The translations under genes were made by a program, and so were the position numbers. DNA of 64,000 nucleotides from Ga0077560 sp046330435 (GTDB taxonomy: Bacteria; Actinomycetota; Thermoleophilia; Miltoncostaeales; Miltoncostaeaceae), in NCBI GenBank assembly GCA_046330435.1, contig JAXLST010000009.1, positions 172,716 through 236,715 of the forward strand, in the 5' to 3' direction. Positions 28,154 through 35,815 of the stretch are shown piece after piece. Positions within the stretch are counted from its first letter, which is position 1. Each line of letters opens with the position of its first letter. Below the pieces are notes generated by a model, which had not been told where the DNA came from, did no database searches, and saw nothing but the letters and a program-made list of their open reading frames with translations.

Positions 28154-28762
28154 ATGCCCGGTCAAGGCGGATCGCAGGCGGTCAGGCTGCCGCGCGAGGA
28201 GCGCGAACGGCGGGTGCTCGACACCGCCGCCGAGCTCTTCTACGCGCGGGGCGTCCACGAGGTGGGCATGGACGAGCTGGTGCGCGCGACGGGCCTGGGC
28301 AAGGCCACGGTCTATCGGCTGTTCCCGACGAAGGACGCCCTCGTCGGCGCCTACCTGGAGCGGCTCTCCGCGTCGATCCTGGCGGCCATCGACGCCGACA
28401 TCGACGCGCATCGCGACGATCCCGCGGCCGCCGTGCGGGCGATCTTCGCGGCCATCGCCGGGGACATCGCGCGGCCGTCGTTCCGCGGCTGCGCCTTCAA
28501 CAACGCGAGCATGGAGTTCGACGACCCGGAGCATCCGGCCCGCGTCGCCGCCCGGGCGTACCGGTCGGCGCTGCACGACCGTCTCACGGCCCTCGCCGGC
28601 CCCCTCACCGGCGCCCATCTGGCACTCGTCATCGACGGCCTCTACACCAACGCCGCGCACCTCGGGCCGGACGGTCCCGCGGCCCGTGTCCCGGCGCTCG
28701 TCGACCTCCTGCTGGCCCGGGAGGGGACCGGAGCGTCGGTTCGGGTCGATTCGGGCGAGTGA
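28154..28762 (+). CDS. TetR-family transcriptional regulator
   Basis: 202 residues. The N-terminal helix-turn-helix (RVLDTAAELFYARGVHEVGMDELVRATGLGKATVYRLFPTKDAL, residues about 20-65) is a good TetR match, followed by an all-helical ligand domain with a GCAFNNASMEF segment typical of the AcrR/YcdC group. The ATG at 28154 is 20 bp from the palindromic operator. It probably represses itself and the divergent SDR. Ligand unknown. Confidence 0.93.
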   Translation: MPGQGGSQAVRLPREERERRVLDTAAELFYARGVHEVGMDELVRATGLGKATVYRLFPTKDALVGAYLERLSASILAAIDADIDAHRDDPAAAVRAIFAAIAGDIARPSFRGCAFNNASMEFDDPEHPARVAARAYRSALHDRLTALAGPLTGAHLALVIDGLYTNAAHLGPDGPAARVPALVDLLLAREGTGASVRVDSGE

Positions 28763-28845
28763 GGTTCACTCAGGTCCGCCGCGTGGGGACACCGCGGGGT
28801 CACCGGGTGGTCCGGGGCCCGTTGGCGTCCCCGGCCCGCGGCAAC

Positions 28846-28873
28846 AAAAAAGCCCCGCCTGTGCGGGGCTTTT
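28846..28873 (-). terminator. Intrinsic terminator of tRNA-Asn
   Basis: GCCCCGC/GCGGGGC stem (28852-28858 with 28863-28869), CTGT loop, flanked by A and T runs so that the minus-strand transcript ends in six U residues. It is 9 bp downstream of the tRNA 3' end and may also serve the plus-strand TetR transcript. Confidence 0.9.
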
Positions 28874-28881
28874 CGGTGAAG

Positions 28882-28953
28882 CTCCTCGGGTAGGACTCGA
28901 ACCTACAACCCTCCGGTTAACAGCCGGATGCTCTACCATTGAGCTACCGAGGA
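28882..28953 (-). tRNA. tRNA-Asn (GTT anticodon)
   Basis: 72 nt cloverleaf on the minus strand. The acceptor TCCTCGG pairs with CCGAGGA, discriminator G. The D arm is GCTC/GAGC, the anticodon arm TCCGG-CTGTTAA-CCGGA has anticodon GTT, and the T arm is GTAGG-TTCGAGT-CCTAC. The 3' CCA is not encoded and must be added by the CCA-adding enzyme. gatCAB is in the same window, consistent with, but not proof of, tRNA-dependent Asn or Gln formation. Confidence 0.96.
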
Positions 28954-29001
28954 CCGCTCGATCGGGGATCGTATCGGATGATCCCGACGGACGCTTGAAG
29001 G

Positions 29002-29676
29002 TCAGGGCCGCCGAGGGGGCTCGGTGAACCGGTGCAGGTAGATCACGCGTCCCTGCTCGTCCGGTCGTCCCTCATACCGGACCTCCTCGCGCTCGTGGCG
29101 CCACCCGGCCTCGCGCATCTCGGTGACCAGCGAGGACGCCGCGGGGCGGCGCGGGTCGGCGATCAGCACGGTGCCGCCCGGGCGCACGAGCCGGAGGATC
29201 AGGGCGGCGAGCTGCGGGCCGTGGCGGTTCTCGTACGCCACGTCGGCGCCGATGACCAGGTCCCAGGGCTCGGCGTCCAGGAGTTCGGCGGGCGGCGCTC
29301 CCCAGTCGGCCTCCAGGGTCGGCAGCTCCCGCAGGCGGTTGGCGTTCGCGTTGGCCCGGGCGAACTCCAGCGCCTCCGGGTACCAGTCCGTCGCGAGGAC
29401 GTCGGCACCGGCGCGCAGGGCGACCATCGACGGCAGCCCGAGCCCGGCGCCCACCTCCAGCACCCGCAGGCCGGCGAGGTCCATCGTGGTGAGATGGGCC
29501 GCCAGGACGATCCCGGACGGCCAGAGGTCCGCCCAGTAGGGGAGCCGCTCGTCGTTGGCGTACTCCTCCTCGTCGATGAGCTCCTCCGCCTGGCGGGGGT
29601 GCGTCACGCGCAGGCGCAGGCGGCCGACGAACACGTCGTCGGTCACCAGGTCGTAGCCCTCCGGAAAGCCCGTCAC
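29002..29676 (-). CDS. Class I SAM-dependent methyltransferase
   Basis: 224 residues from the GTG at 29676 (MTGFPEGYDLVTDDV). The SAM motif I is VLEVGAGLGLPS, preceded by LPYWADLWPSG, and motif II reads DLVIGADVAYE. This is the pattern of the methyltransferase-16/ETFB-lysine/nicotinamide N-methyltransferase-like group, which methylate protein lysines or small molecules. The frame is open 18 codons further upstream (to 29730) and neither start has a Shine-Dalgarno sequence. Substrate not determined. Divergent from the acidic Cys/His protein. Confidence 0.85.
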   Translation of the reverse strand: MTGFPEGYDLVTDDVFVGRLRLRVTHPRQAEELIDEEEYANDERLPYWADLWPSGIVLAAHLTTMDLAGLRVLEVGAGLGLPSMVALRAGADVLATDWYPEALEFARANANANRLRELPTLEADWGAPPAELLDAEPWDLVIGADVAYENRHGPQLAALILRLVRPGGTVLIADPRRPAASSLVTEMREAGWRHEREEVRYEGRPDEQGRVIYLHRFTEPPRRP

Positions 29677-29760
29677 GGCGCGGGAACATACCGGGCTCGA
29701 CCGGGCGCGTCCCGGACCGCTATCCTCCACCGGTCGTCCGATGGATCAAGGGAGCAGTGG

Positions 29761-30156
29761 ATGAGCGAGGAGACCGAGGGCACCGTGGCCGAGGAGGCCG
29801 TCGAGGAGGCCCCCGCCGCAGAGACCGAGGTCGCCGTCGCCGAGCCGGCCGCCGAGGCCGAGGAGGCGGTGGAGGAGCAGGATGAGGCTCCCGCCGAGGA
29901 GCCGGTGGCCGAGGCCGCCGAGGAGCCCGTCGTCGCCGCCGGCGCGCCGCTGCGCCGCGAGGCGCTCGTCTACCTCTGCGAGCGCGGGCACCGCACCCTC
30001 ATCATGTTCGGTGAGCCGCCGGCCACCTGCAACGCGCAGATCTCGCGCAAGCAGCTCTGCGGCCGCCAGATCTACCACATGACCGAGCTGCCGGAGCAGG
30101 TCCAGAAGGCGCTCAACCCGATCAAGGCCTCCAAGAAGAAGGCCGGCAAGAAGTAG
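29761..30156 (+). CDS. Acidic protein with a C-terminal Cys/His (zinc-ribbon-like) motif
   Basis: 131 residues. Residues 1-60 are almost entirely Glu, Ala, Val and Pro (disordered and very acidic). Residues 66-118 form a compact part with C73, H77, C90 and C100, spaced like a metal site, and the tail is Lys-rich (KASKKKAGKK). The pattern YLCERGH...PATC is loosely reminiscent of the RNA-polymerase-binding protein RbpA, but I cannot claim homology. An AAGGGAG sequence precedes the ATG. Bipolar charge suggests an interaction with nucleic acid or ribosomes; inference only. Confidence 0.72.
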   Translation: MSEETEGTVAEEAVEEAPAAETEVAVAEPAAEAEEAVEEQDEAPAEEPVAEAAEEPVVAAGAPLRREALVYLCERGHRTLIMFGEPPATCNAQISRKQLCGRQIYHMTELPEQVQKALNPIKASKKKAGKK

Positions 30157-30169
30157 TCCCGTCCGGTCC

Positions 30170-30200
30170 TCCGGCGGCCGCCGTCGAGGCGGCCGCCGGA
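30170..30200 (+). terminator. First of two tandem hairpins between convergent genes
   Basis: Perfect 13 bp arms (30170-30182 and 30188-30200) with a 5-base loop, 13 bp after the acidic-protein stop. Confidence 0.75.
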
Positions 30201-30210
30201 CGACCGGCGA

Positions 30211-30233
30211 GGCGGCCGGCACGGCCGGCCGCC
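30211..30233 (-). terminator. Second of two tandem hairpins between convergent genes
   Basis: Perfect 10 bp arms (30211-30220 and 30224-30233) with a 3-base loop, 19 bp from the pepF stop; likely terminates the pepF transcript. Confidence 0.65.
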
Positions 30234-30252
30234 CCGTGGTCCCGCCCGGCGG

Positions 30253-32046
30253 TCAGCCCGCCTCGGCGGCCTCCACCATGCGGGTCATCTCCGCGAACCC
30301 GGGCTCCCAGCACGCCGGGTCGTCGAGGTCGACGCCCAGCGGCCGCAGCAGGTCGGCCGGCGCGGCCGAGCCGCCCGCGGCCAGGAACGCCATGTACCGC
30401 TCGGCGAACGGCGCGCCCTCCGCCCGGTAGCGGGCGCACAGCGCGAGGGTCACCAGGTGCGCGAACACGTACGCGTACGTGTAGAAGCGCGTCGAGATGA
30501 AGTGCGGGATGTACGACCAGCCCAGGCGGTAGCCCTCCGGCAGGCCCACCGAGTCCCCGTAGTACGCGCGGTTGCGGTCCAGCCAGATCTCCGACAGCCG
30601 GTCGGCCGTGAGGGTCTGGCCCTCCCCGCGGATGCCGTAGGCCCGCTGCTCGTACCGGGCGAGGACCGTCTGGCGGAACACCGTCGCGAAGCTGCCCTCG
30701 ACCCGCTCGCAGATGAGCGCCCGCCGGGTGGCGGGGTCGGTCTCGGTCTCCATGAGGTGGTCGAAGGTGAGGAGCTCGGCGAACGTCGACGGCACCTCCG
30801 CCAGCGCGAGGCCCGTGTGCACCGACAGCGCAGTCTGCTGCGACGACGCCAGCGTGAAGTGCATGCCGTGGCCCAGCTCGTGGGCCAGGGTCATCACGTC
30901 GTCCATGCGGTCGGTGAAGTTCATGAGCACGTACGGGGAGGCGTCCTGCGCCACCGACGCGCAGAACGCGCCGCCGCGCTTGCCCGCGCGCGGTTCCGCG
31001 TCCACGCGGCGCTCGGTGAAGAAGCCCCCCGCGATCTCCGCGATGCGCGGCGAGAACCGGCCGAACGAGACGTCGATGAGGCGGCGGGCCTCGGGGAAGT
31101 CCACCGCCCGGCCGGCGCCGATGGGCGCGTACTGGTCCCACAGCTCCAGCCGGTCGAGCCCCAGGATCCCCGCCTTCGCCCGGAACCAGCGCTGGGCCAG
31201 GCCGTAGTGGGCCTCCACCGCGTCCATCATGTTGTTCACGACGGCGCGGTCCAGCTCGTTGCGCAGGTGGGTGCGGTCCATCGGGTCCTCATGGCCCCGC
31301 AGACGGTCCATCGCCAGGCGGTCGGCCACCAGGGTGTCGTACACGTGCGACAGGGTGTCGGCGTGGGGGCCCAGCCCCTCGTACAGCGCCTCCAGCGCGC
31401 GGCGGCGCAGGTCCCGGCGCGGGTCGCGCACGTGGGCGAGCAGCCGGTCGATGGTGTGCGGCACCGGCCCGTCGCCCGCGTCGAACTCCACCTCGAGGGT
31501 GGAGGTGATGCGGGAGAACAGGGTCTGCCAGGCGCTGCCCGCGGCGGGCTCGCGCTCGGCGAGCATCCGCTCCTCGGGCTCGGTGAGCATGTACGGCGCG
31601 AAGCGGCGCATCCCGATGAGGTGGTGCCGGTCGGCGGCCACCTGGGGGCTGCCGGCCAGCTCGTCCGCGCGGGCGTCGTCGAGGGCCATCCACTCCAGCT
31701 CGAAGAACCGGAGGGCGTTCCCCGCCTCCACGAGGCTGCGGTCGATGAAGGACGAGAGGTCGCGGTTCTCCTCGTCGGTCACGTCGACCGACTCCCGGAG
31801 GTGGGCGTAGGAACTCACGCGCGAGAGCTCGTTGTCGATCACGGCGAGCTCGGCGAGGGCCTCCGCCAGGTCGTCGGGCGTGATCGTCTCGAGCGCGCCG
31901 CGGTACCGCGCCTCGAAGGCGCGGGAACGCTCCAGCGCGGCATCCATGCGCCGGCGGGCCTCCTGGGCGCCGTCGACGAGGGGGGAGAGGTCCCATCGGA
32001 CGCCGGCGGCGTTGGGACCCGTGGGGGCAAGGGTATCGGTGGTCAT
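30253..32046 (-). CDS. pepF: Oligoendopeptidase F (M3 family)
   Basis: Zinc metallopeptidase of 597 residues that hydrolyses peptides of about 7-17 residues in the cytosol. The zinc motif HELGH spans residues 389-393 (H389, E390, H393), and the third ligand region EVPSTFAE follows about 26 residues later. The frame opens at 32175, but the ATG at 32046 is used because it overlaps the PHP gene stop (ATGA) and begins the family-like N-terminus (WDLSPL). It is the last gene of a cysH-PHP-pepF overlapping run. Confidence 0.94.
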   Translation of the reverse strand: MTTDTLAPTGPNAAGVRWDLSPLVDGAQEARRRMDAALERSRAFEARYRGALETITPDDLAEALAELAVIDNELSRVSSYAHLRESVDVTDEENRDLSSFIDRSLVEAGNALRFFELEWMALDDARADELAGSPQVAADRHHLIGMRRFAPYMLTEPEERMLAEREPAAGSAWQTLFSRITSTLEVEFDAGDGPVPHTIDRLLAHVRDPRRDLRRRALEALYEGLGPHADTLSHVYDTLVADRLAMDRLRGHEDPMDRTHLRNELDRAVVNNMMDAVEAHYGLAQRWFRAKAGILGLDRLELWDQYAPIGAGRAVDFPEARRLIDVSFGRFSPRIAEIAGGFFTERRVDAEPRAGKRGGAFCASVAQDASPYVLMNFTDRMDDVMTLAHELGHGMHFTLASSQQTALSVHTGLALAEVPSTFAELLTFDHLMETETDPATRRALICERVEGSFATVFRQTVLARYEQRAYGIRGEGQTLTADRLSEIWLDRNRAYYGDSVGLPEGYRLGWSYIPHFISTRFYTYAYVFAHLVTLALCARYRAEGAPFAERYMAFLAAGGSAAPADLLRPLGVDLDDPACWEPGFAEMTRMVEAAEAG

Positions 32047-32945
32047 CCGGGCGAGGGTACACCCTCCCCGACGGCCCGGAAGACGAGATCCGGCGTGTCC
32101 GGGGGCAGCGGCGGGACACCGGTGTCGCCCAGCTCGAAGCGCTGGCCGGGCCCGTGGAAGTCCGATCCGCCGCACGGCACCAGGCGCAGCCGGCGGGCGA
32201 TCGCGGCGTAGGCGTCGCGCTGCTCGGGCGTGTGCTCGGGGCGGTGGACCTCGATGCCCACCAGGCCCGCGTCGCGGAGCGACTGCACGGTGCTCTGCAG
32301 GTGCCGGGCGCCCAGGCGCAGGGTGCCCGGGTGGGCCAGCACCGGGGCCCCGCCCGACTCCCGCACCAGCCGCACCGCCTCGTGCGGGCCGATGCCGCGG
32401 TGCGGCACGAAGGCGGGGCCGTCGTCGGCGAGGAACCGTGCGAAGGCGTCCTCGCGGGAGGACGCGTGGCCGGCCGCCACGAGCGCGGCCGCGACGTGCG
32501 GGCGCCCGACCGTCCCGTCGGTGTGCCGGGCCACGTCCGCCATGCTCACCGGCGCCCCCAGCTCCGCCAGCCGGCCGAGGATCCGCTCCATGCGCAGGGC
32601 CCGGTGCTCGCGCAGCCCGGCCAGGCGCGACGCCAGCGGCTCCGGTGACGGCCCCGGCAGGTACCCGAGCAGGTGGAACATCCCGTGCGGTACCGCGACG
32701 CTGATCTCGATGCCGGGGATCACGCGGACCCCGAGGGCGGCGCCGGCGGCCAGCGCCTCCGGGAGGCCGTCGAGCGTGTCGTGGTCGGTCACCGCCAGCG
32801 TGGCGACGCCGAGGTCCGCGGCGCGGCGGACGAGCTCGGCGGGGGTGAGGTCCCCGTCCGAGGCGCGGGTGTGCGCGTGCAGGTCGGCGCGCGCCGGGGG
32901 GCTCAGGCGGCGGGGTCCTCGGCCGCGGGCAGGTGCAGCCCGCAC
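32043..32945 (-). CDS. PHP-domain phosphoesterase (TrpH/YciV-like)
   Basis: 300 residues from a GTG at 32945. PHP metal motifs are complete: DLHAHTRASDG (H23, H25), TDHDT, PGIEIS, AHPG, and GGSDFHG near the end. Family members are 3',5'-nucleoside bisphosphate phosphatases or 5'-3' exonucleases (RNase AM). The start is uncertain: the GTG lies 43 nt inside cysH, and the only nearer alternative is a CTG after GAGGA. Its stop overlaps pepF. Next to cysH, a role in removing pAp is attractive but inferred. Confidence 0.88.
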   Translation of the reverse strand: MRAAPARGRGPRRLSPPARADLHAHTRASDGDLTPAELVRRAADLGVATLAVTDHDTLDGLPEALAAGAALGVRVIPGIEISVAVPHGMFHLLGYLPGPSPEPLASRLAGLREHRALRMERILGRLAELGAPVSMADVARHTDGTVGRPHVAAALVAAGHASSREDAFARFLADDGPAFVPHRGIGPHEAVRLVRESGGAPVLAHPGTLRLGARHLQSTVQSLRDAGLVGIEVHRPEHTPEQRDAYAAIARRLRLVPCGGSDFHGPGQRFELGDTGVPPLPPDTPDLVFRAVGEGVPSPG

Positions 32946-33610
32946 TCGACCTTGCCGGTGCCCGCCCAGCGGCCGGACCGCGGGTCCTCGCCGGGGGCCA
33001 CGGCCCGCGTGCAGGGCATGCAGCCGATGCTGGGGTACCCCTGATCGTGCAGCGGGTTGTACGGCACGTCGTGTGCGTAGAGGTAGCCCATGACGTCCTC
33101 GGTGGACCAGTCCACCAGCGGCTGGATCTTCACGACGCCGCGTCCGGCGTCGAGCTCCAGCTTGCGGGCCGCGGCGCGGGTGCTGGCCTGCTCGCGGCGG
33201 ATGCCGGTGATCCAGGCGTCCATGCCCTCCAGCGCCCGTGCCAGCGGGGCGACCTTCCGCAGCGCGCAGCACCGGTCGGGATCGCGGAGCCACAGCTCCG
33301 GGCCCTCGTCCTCCGCCTGCTGCTCGACGGTCCGCAGCGGGTCGACGCGCTCCACCGACAGGCCGTACCGCTCGATGAGCGCGTCCCGGGTCGCGTACGT
33401 CTCGGGGAACAGGAGCCCCGTGTCCAGCTCCACGATGCGCACCTTCAGGCCCAGGTCGTGCAGCATGTGCACGAGCACCGAGGACTGGAACTGCCAGGAG
33501 CAGGTGAGCACGATCCGGTCGCCGAACCGTTCGGCCGCCCACGCCAGCAGGTCCTGGGCGGGCAGCGGCTCGAATCGCCGGGCGAGCTCGTCGACCTCGT
33601 CGGCGGTCAT
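32903..33610 (-). CDS. cysH: Phosphoadenylyl/adenylyl-sulfate reductase with Fe-S cluster motif
   Basis: Assimilatory sulfonucleotide reductase that reduces APS or PAPS to sulfite. It has 235 residues. The [4Fe-4S] ligand pairs CC (114-115) and CxxC (197-200) are present, with the catalytic cysteine in ECGLH (C223). SWQFQSS and the ELDTG region match the nucleotide site. The cluster motif is typical of APS reductases, though some cluster-bearing enzymes use PAPS. The ATG at 33610 was chosen; a GTG five codons upstream is possible. Divergent from the SUI1 gene. Confidence 0.92.
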   Translation of the reverse strand: MTADEVDELARRFEPLPAQDLLAWAAERFGDRIVLTCSWQFQSSVLVHMLHDLGLKVRIVELDTGLLFPETYATRDALIERYGLSVERVDPLRTVEQQAEDEGPELWLRDPDRCCALRKVAPLARALEGMDAWITGIRREQASTRAAARKLELDAGRGVVKIQPLVDWSTEDVMGYLYAHDVPYNPLHDQGYPSIGCMPCTRAVAPGEDPRSGRWAGTGKVECGLHLPAAEDPAA

Positions 33611-33656
33611 CGGTGCGGTGATCACTCCCACGAGGCTACCAGAGGAAAAGAGGGGC

Positions 33657-33983
33657 ATGTCCGGCGGGAATACGGAGAATTCGCGGCTCGTCTACTCCAG
33701 CGACGTGGGACGCGTCGAGGAGGAGCGCCGGGCCGCGCCGGTGCCCGAGGGCGACGGCGTCGTCCGGGTGAGTCGCACCAAGGCGGGCCGGAAGGGGAAG
33801 ACCGTGACGCTGGTGACGGGCCTCCCGCCCGGGGACATCGGCGCCGTCGCCAAGGAGCTGAAGAAGCTGTGCGGGTCGGGCGGGGCCGTGAAGGACGGCG
33901 TCGTCGAGCTGCAGGGCGACCATCGCGACAAGGTCGTGGCCGCGCTGGGCGGCCGCTACCGGGTCAAGCCGGCCGGGGGGTGA
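33657..33983 (+). CDS. SUI1/eIF1-like translation factor (YciH family)
   Basis: 108 residues. The C-terminal SUI1 fold shows RVSRTKAGRKGKTVTLVTGL, LKKLCGSGGAVKDG and VELQGDHRDKV. Bacterial YciH-type proteins bind the 30S subunit and influence start-site fidelity or act in stress; the exact role is not settled. AGAGGA and AGAGGGG lie before the ATG. Its last 20 nt overlap the 3' end of the convergent Ppx/GppA gene. Confidence 0.92.
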   Translation: MSGGNTENSRLVYSSDVGRVEEERRAAPVPEGDGVVRVSRTKAGRKGKTVTLVTGLPPGDIGAVAKELKKLCGSGGAVKDGVVELQGDHRDKVVAALGGRYRVKPAGG

Positions 33984-35514
33984 CGGGCCCGGACCCCGCG
34001 GCGAGCAGCCGCATCGGGGCGCCGAACGCGCGCTCCATGTGAGGGCCCTCCGCCTCCGCGGACCACAGGGCCAGCGACGGGTCCCCGGCGCAGGTGACCG
34101 TGACCTCCAGCTCCCCGTCGCGCATGCGGCACCGCAGCCCGCGCACCTGGCCGGCCTTCGCGCGCTCGAGCTGCTCGGCCAGCCGCAGCAGGGCGACGCC
34201 CCGGCGGTAGGCCTTCTCGTCGGAGGCCCGCAGCAGCTTGGCGTAGGGCTCCAGTGAGGGCACGCCCTTGCGGTGGCCGCGGAGCATGCTGGCGATGATC
34301 GCGAGCTCCCGGTGGTTGAAGCCCGGCAGGCTCGTGTTGAGGCTCAGGTACTCGGAGTGCCGGTGGTGGGCGCTGTAGTCCACGTGGACCCCGACGTCGT
34401 GGAGCATCGCCGCCGCCCACAGCACCTCGCGCTCGCCCGGGTCGCCGGGGTGCAGGCCCAGCCCCGCCGTCTCGTCGAACGCCATGAGCGCGACCGCGGC
34501 GACCTGCTCGGCGTGCTCGCGCTCGAAGCCGAACCGCGCGCCGGCGTTGAGCACCGACGTCCGGCGGACGTCGTCCAGCAGCGGCGGGTCCTGCCCGGCG
34601 AGGTAGTGCTCCATGAACACGCCCTCGCGCAGGCCCTGGGCCGTGACGTCCATGCGGCGGCAGCCCAGCACCGCCATGGCCTCGTCGACGGCGAGGGCGG
34701 CGGCGAGGATGATGTCCGCGCGGTCCGAGCGGAGGCCCGGCAGCCCGCGGCGCTGGTCGACCGGGAGCGCCATCAGGGCCTCGATGGTCTCGCCCAGGGC
34801 CTCGCGGGAGATGCGGTGCCCGTCGGGGTTCACGAACGGCGCGCGGGTCCGGCGCTGCTCCATCACCGCCAGGGTCCGCACCGCGCCGCCGATGCCGACG
34901 ATGCGGCCGCCGCCCTCCAGCCACCGGTGCTCCTGGAGCGTCTTGCGGACGTGCTTCCGCAGGGCCGCGACCTCCCGGGGGGACCGCTGGTCGCCGGTCA
35001 GGAACGCCTCGGTGAGCCGCACGGCGCCGAGCGGCGCGCTCATGGAGTTGGTGAGCAGGCGGCCGGCGATGCGGCCGATCTGCATCGACCCGCCGCCGAT
35101 GTCCAGGAACCAGCCGTCGCGAACGGTGGTGCCGTTGACCGCCGCCAGGTACCCGTACCGCGCCTCGTCGGTCTCGGTGAGCACGCGCACCGGCAGCCCG
35201 GTCCCGGTGAGTGCCGCGAGCGCCTCGTCCTGGTTGGCGGCGTCCCGCACGGCGCTGGTCGCGACCCCGTCCACCGATTCCACGTGCGCGGCGGCGCAGT
35301 ACGCCGCGTAGAGGGCCGCCGCGTGCTCGGCGCGGGCGAGCGCCCGGCGCCGCAGCCGGCCGTCGGTCTGGCCCTCCGAGAGCCGCACGGACTCGCGGAT
35401 CTCGTCGACGAGCCGGAACCACTCGCCCGGCAGCCAGCGGAACACCACCAGCCGGAAGCTGTTGGAGCCCATGTCGACGATCGCGATGGTGCGTTCGCGT
35501 CCCGGGGCGCTCAC
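33964..35514 (-). CDS. Ppx/GppA family exopolyphosphatase/pppGpp phosphatase
   Basis: 516 residues. An actin-like ATPase fold begins at AIVDMGSNSFRLVVF, with FLDIGGGSMQIG and GIGGAVRTLAVM as the second-lobe motifs. A C-terminal HD-type helical domain (LHDVGVHVDYSAHHRHSEYL...HRELAIIASM) follows. It hydrolyses inorganic polyphosphate and/or pppGpp and links to the stringent response. The GTG at 35514 has GAGG 5 bp upstream; the open frame begins at 35556. Which substrate dominates cannot be told. Confidence 0.92.
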   Translation of the reverse strand: MSAPGRERTIAIVDMGSNSFRLVVFRWLPGEWFRLVDEIRESVRLSEGQTDGRLRRRALARAEHAAALYAAYCAAAHVESVDGVATSAVRDAANQDEALAALTGTGLPVRVLTETDEARYGYLAAVNGTTVRDGWFLDIGGGSMQIGRIAGRLLTNSMSAPLGAVRLTEAFLTGDQRSPREVAALRKHVRKTLQEHRWLEGGGRIVGIGGAVRTLAVMEQRRTRAPFVNPDGHRISREALGETIEALMALPVDQRRGLPGLRSDRADIILAAALAVDEAMAVLGCRRMDVTAQGLREGVFMEHYLAGQDPPLLDDVRRTSVLNAGARFGFEREHAEQVAAVALMAFDETAGLGLHPGDPGEREVLWAAAMLHDVGVHVDYSAHHRHSEYLSLNTSLPGFNHRELAIIASMLRGHRKGVPSLEPYAKLLRASDEKAYRRGVALLRLAEQLERAKAGQVRGLRCRMRDGELEVTVTCAGDPSLALWSAEAEGPHMERAFGAPMRLLAAGSGPVTPRPA

Positions 35515-35625
35515 GGGAGCCTCGTTTCCGGTTTGCCGAGTGCTAACCGCGCGCATACCCGGTTCTCACCCTGGCCGGATTGGATGCCGCCCAACACTCC
35601 ACCACACCCCGAAAGGAACACCGCG

Positions 35626-35781
35626 ATGACCGTCGTGGCCCTTCCCCAGTCCAGCGAGCTCAGCCGCATCTCCGCCCTGCTGGACCGCCTTGACCCCCAG
35701 CCCACCGGCGAGTGCACGGTCCCGGGCTGCCTGCACCTGCACGGCGACGGCGGCGCGCACGACCTTCCGGCGGCGGCTTGA
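35626..35781 (+). CDS. Small protein with CTVPGCLHLH motif
   Basis: 51 residues, translated from an ATG with AAAGGAA 8 bp upstream. The C-terminal half carries C30, C35, H37, H39 and H45, a plausible small metal site. No membrane segment or signal peptide. It is an isolated gene between Ppx/GppA (divergent) and RNase D (convergent). Not recognised as a family. Confidence 0.6.
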   Translation: MTVVALPQSSELSRISALLDRLDPQPTGECTVPGCLHLHGDGGAHDLPAAA

Positions 35782-35815
35782 GTCCGGCTCCCGCGTCCCG
35801 CGGCGCTCCGGACGG

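Noticed and set aside
28846..28873. The GCCCCGC/GCGGGGC repeat as a mobile-element end
   Set aside because: It has A and T runs on both sides and the right distance from tRNA-Asn to be an ordinary terminator.
28882..28953. tRNA-Asn as an integration site for a genomic island
   Set aside because: No integrase and no repeat of the tRNA 3' end were seen, and flanking genes look native in base composition.
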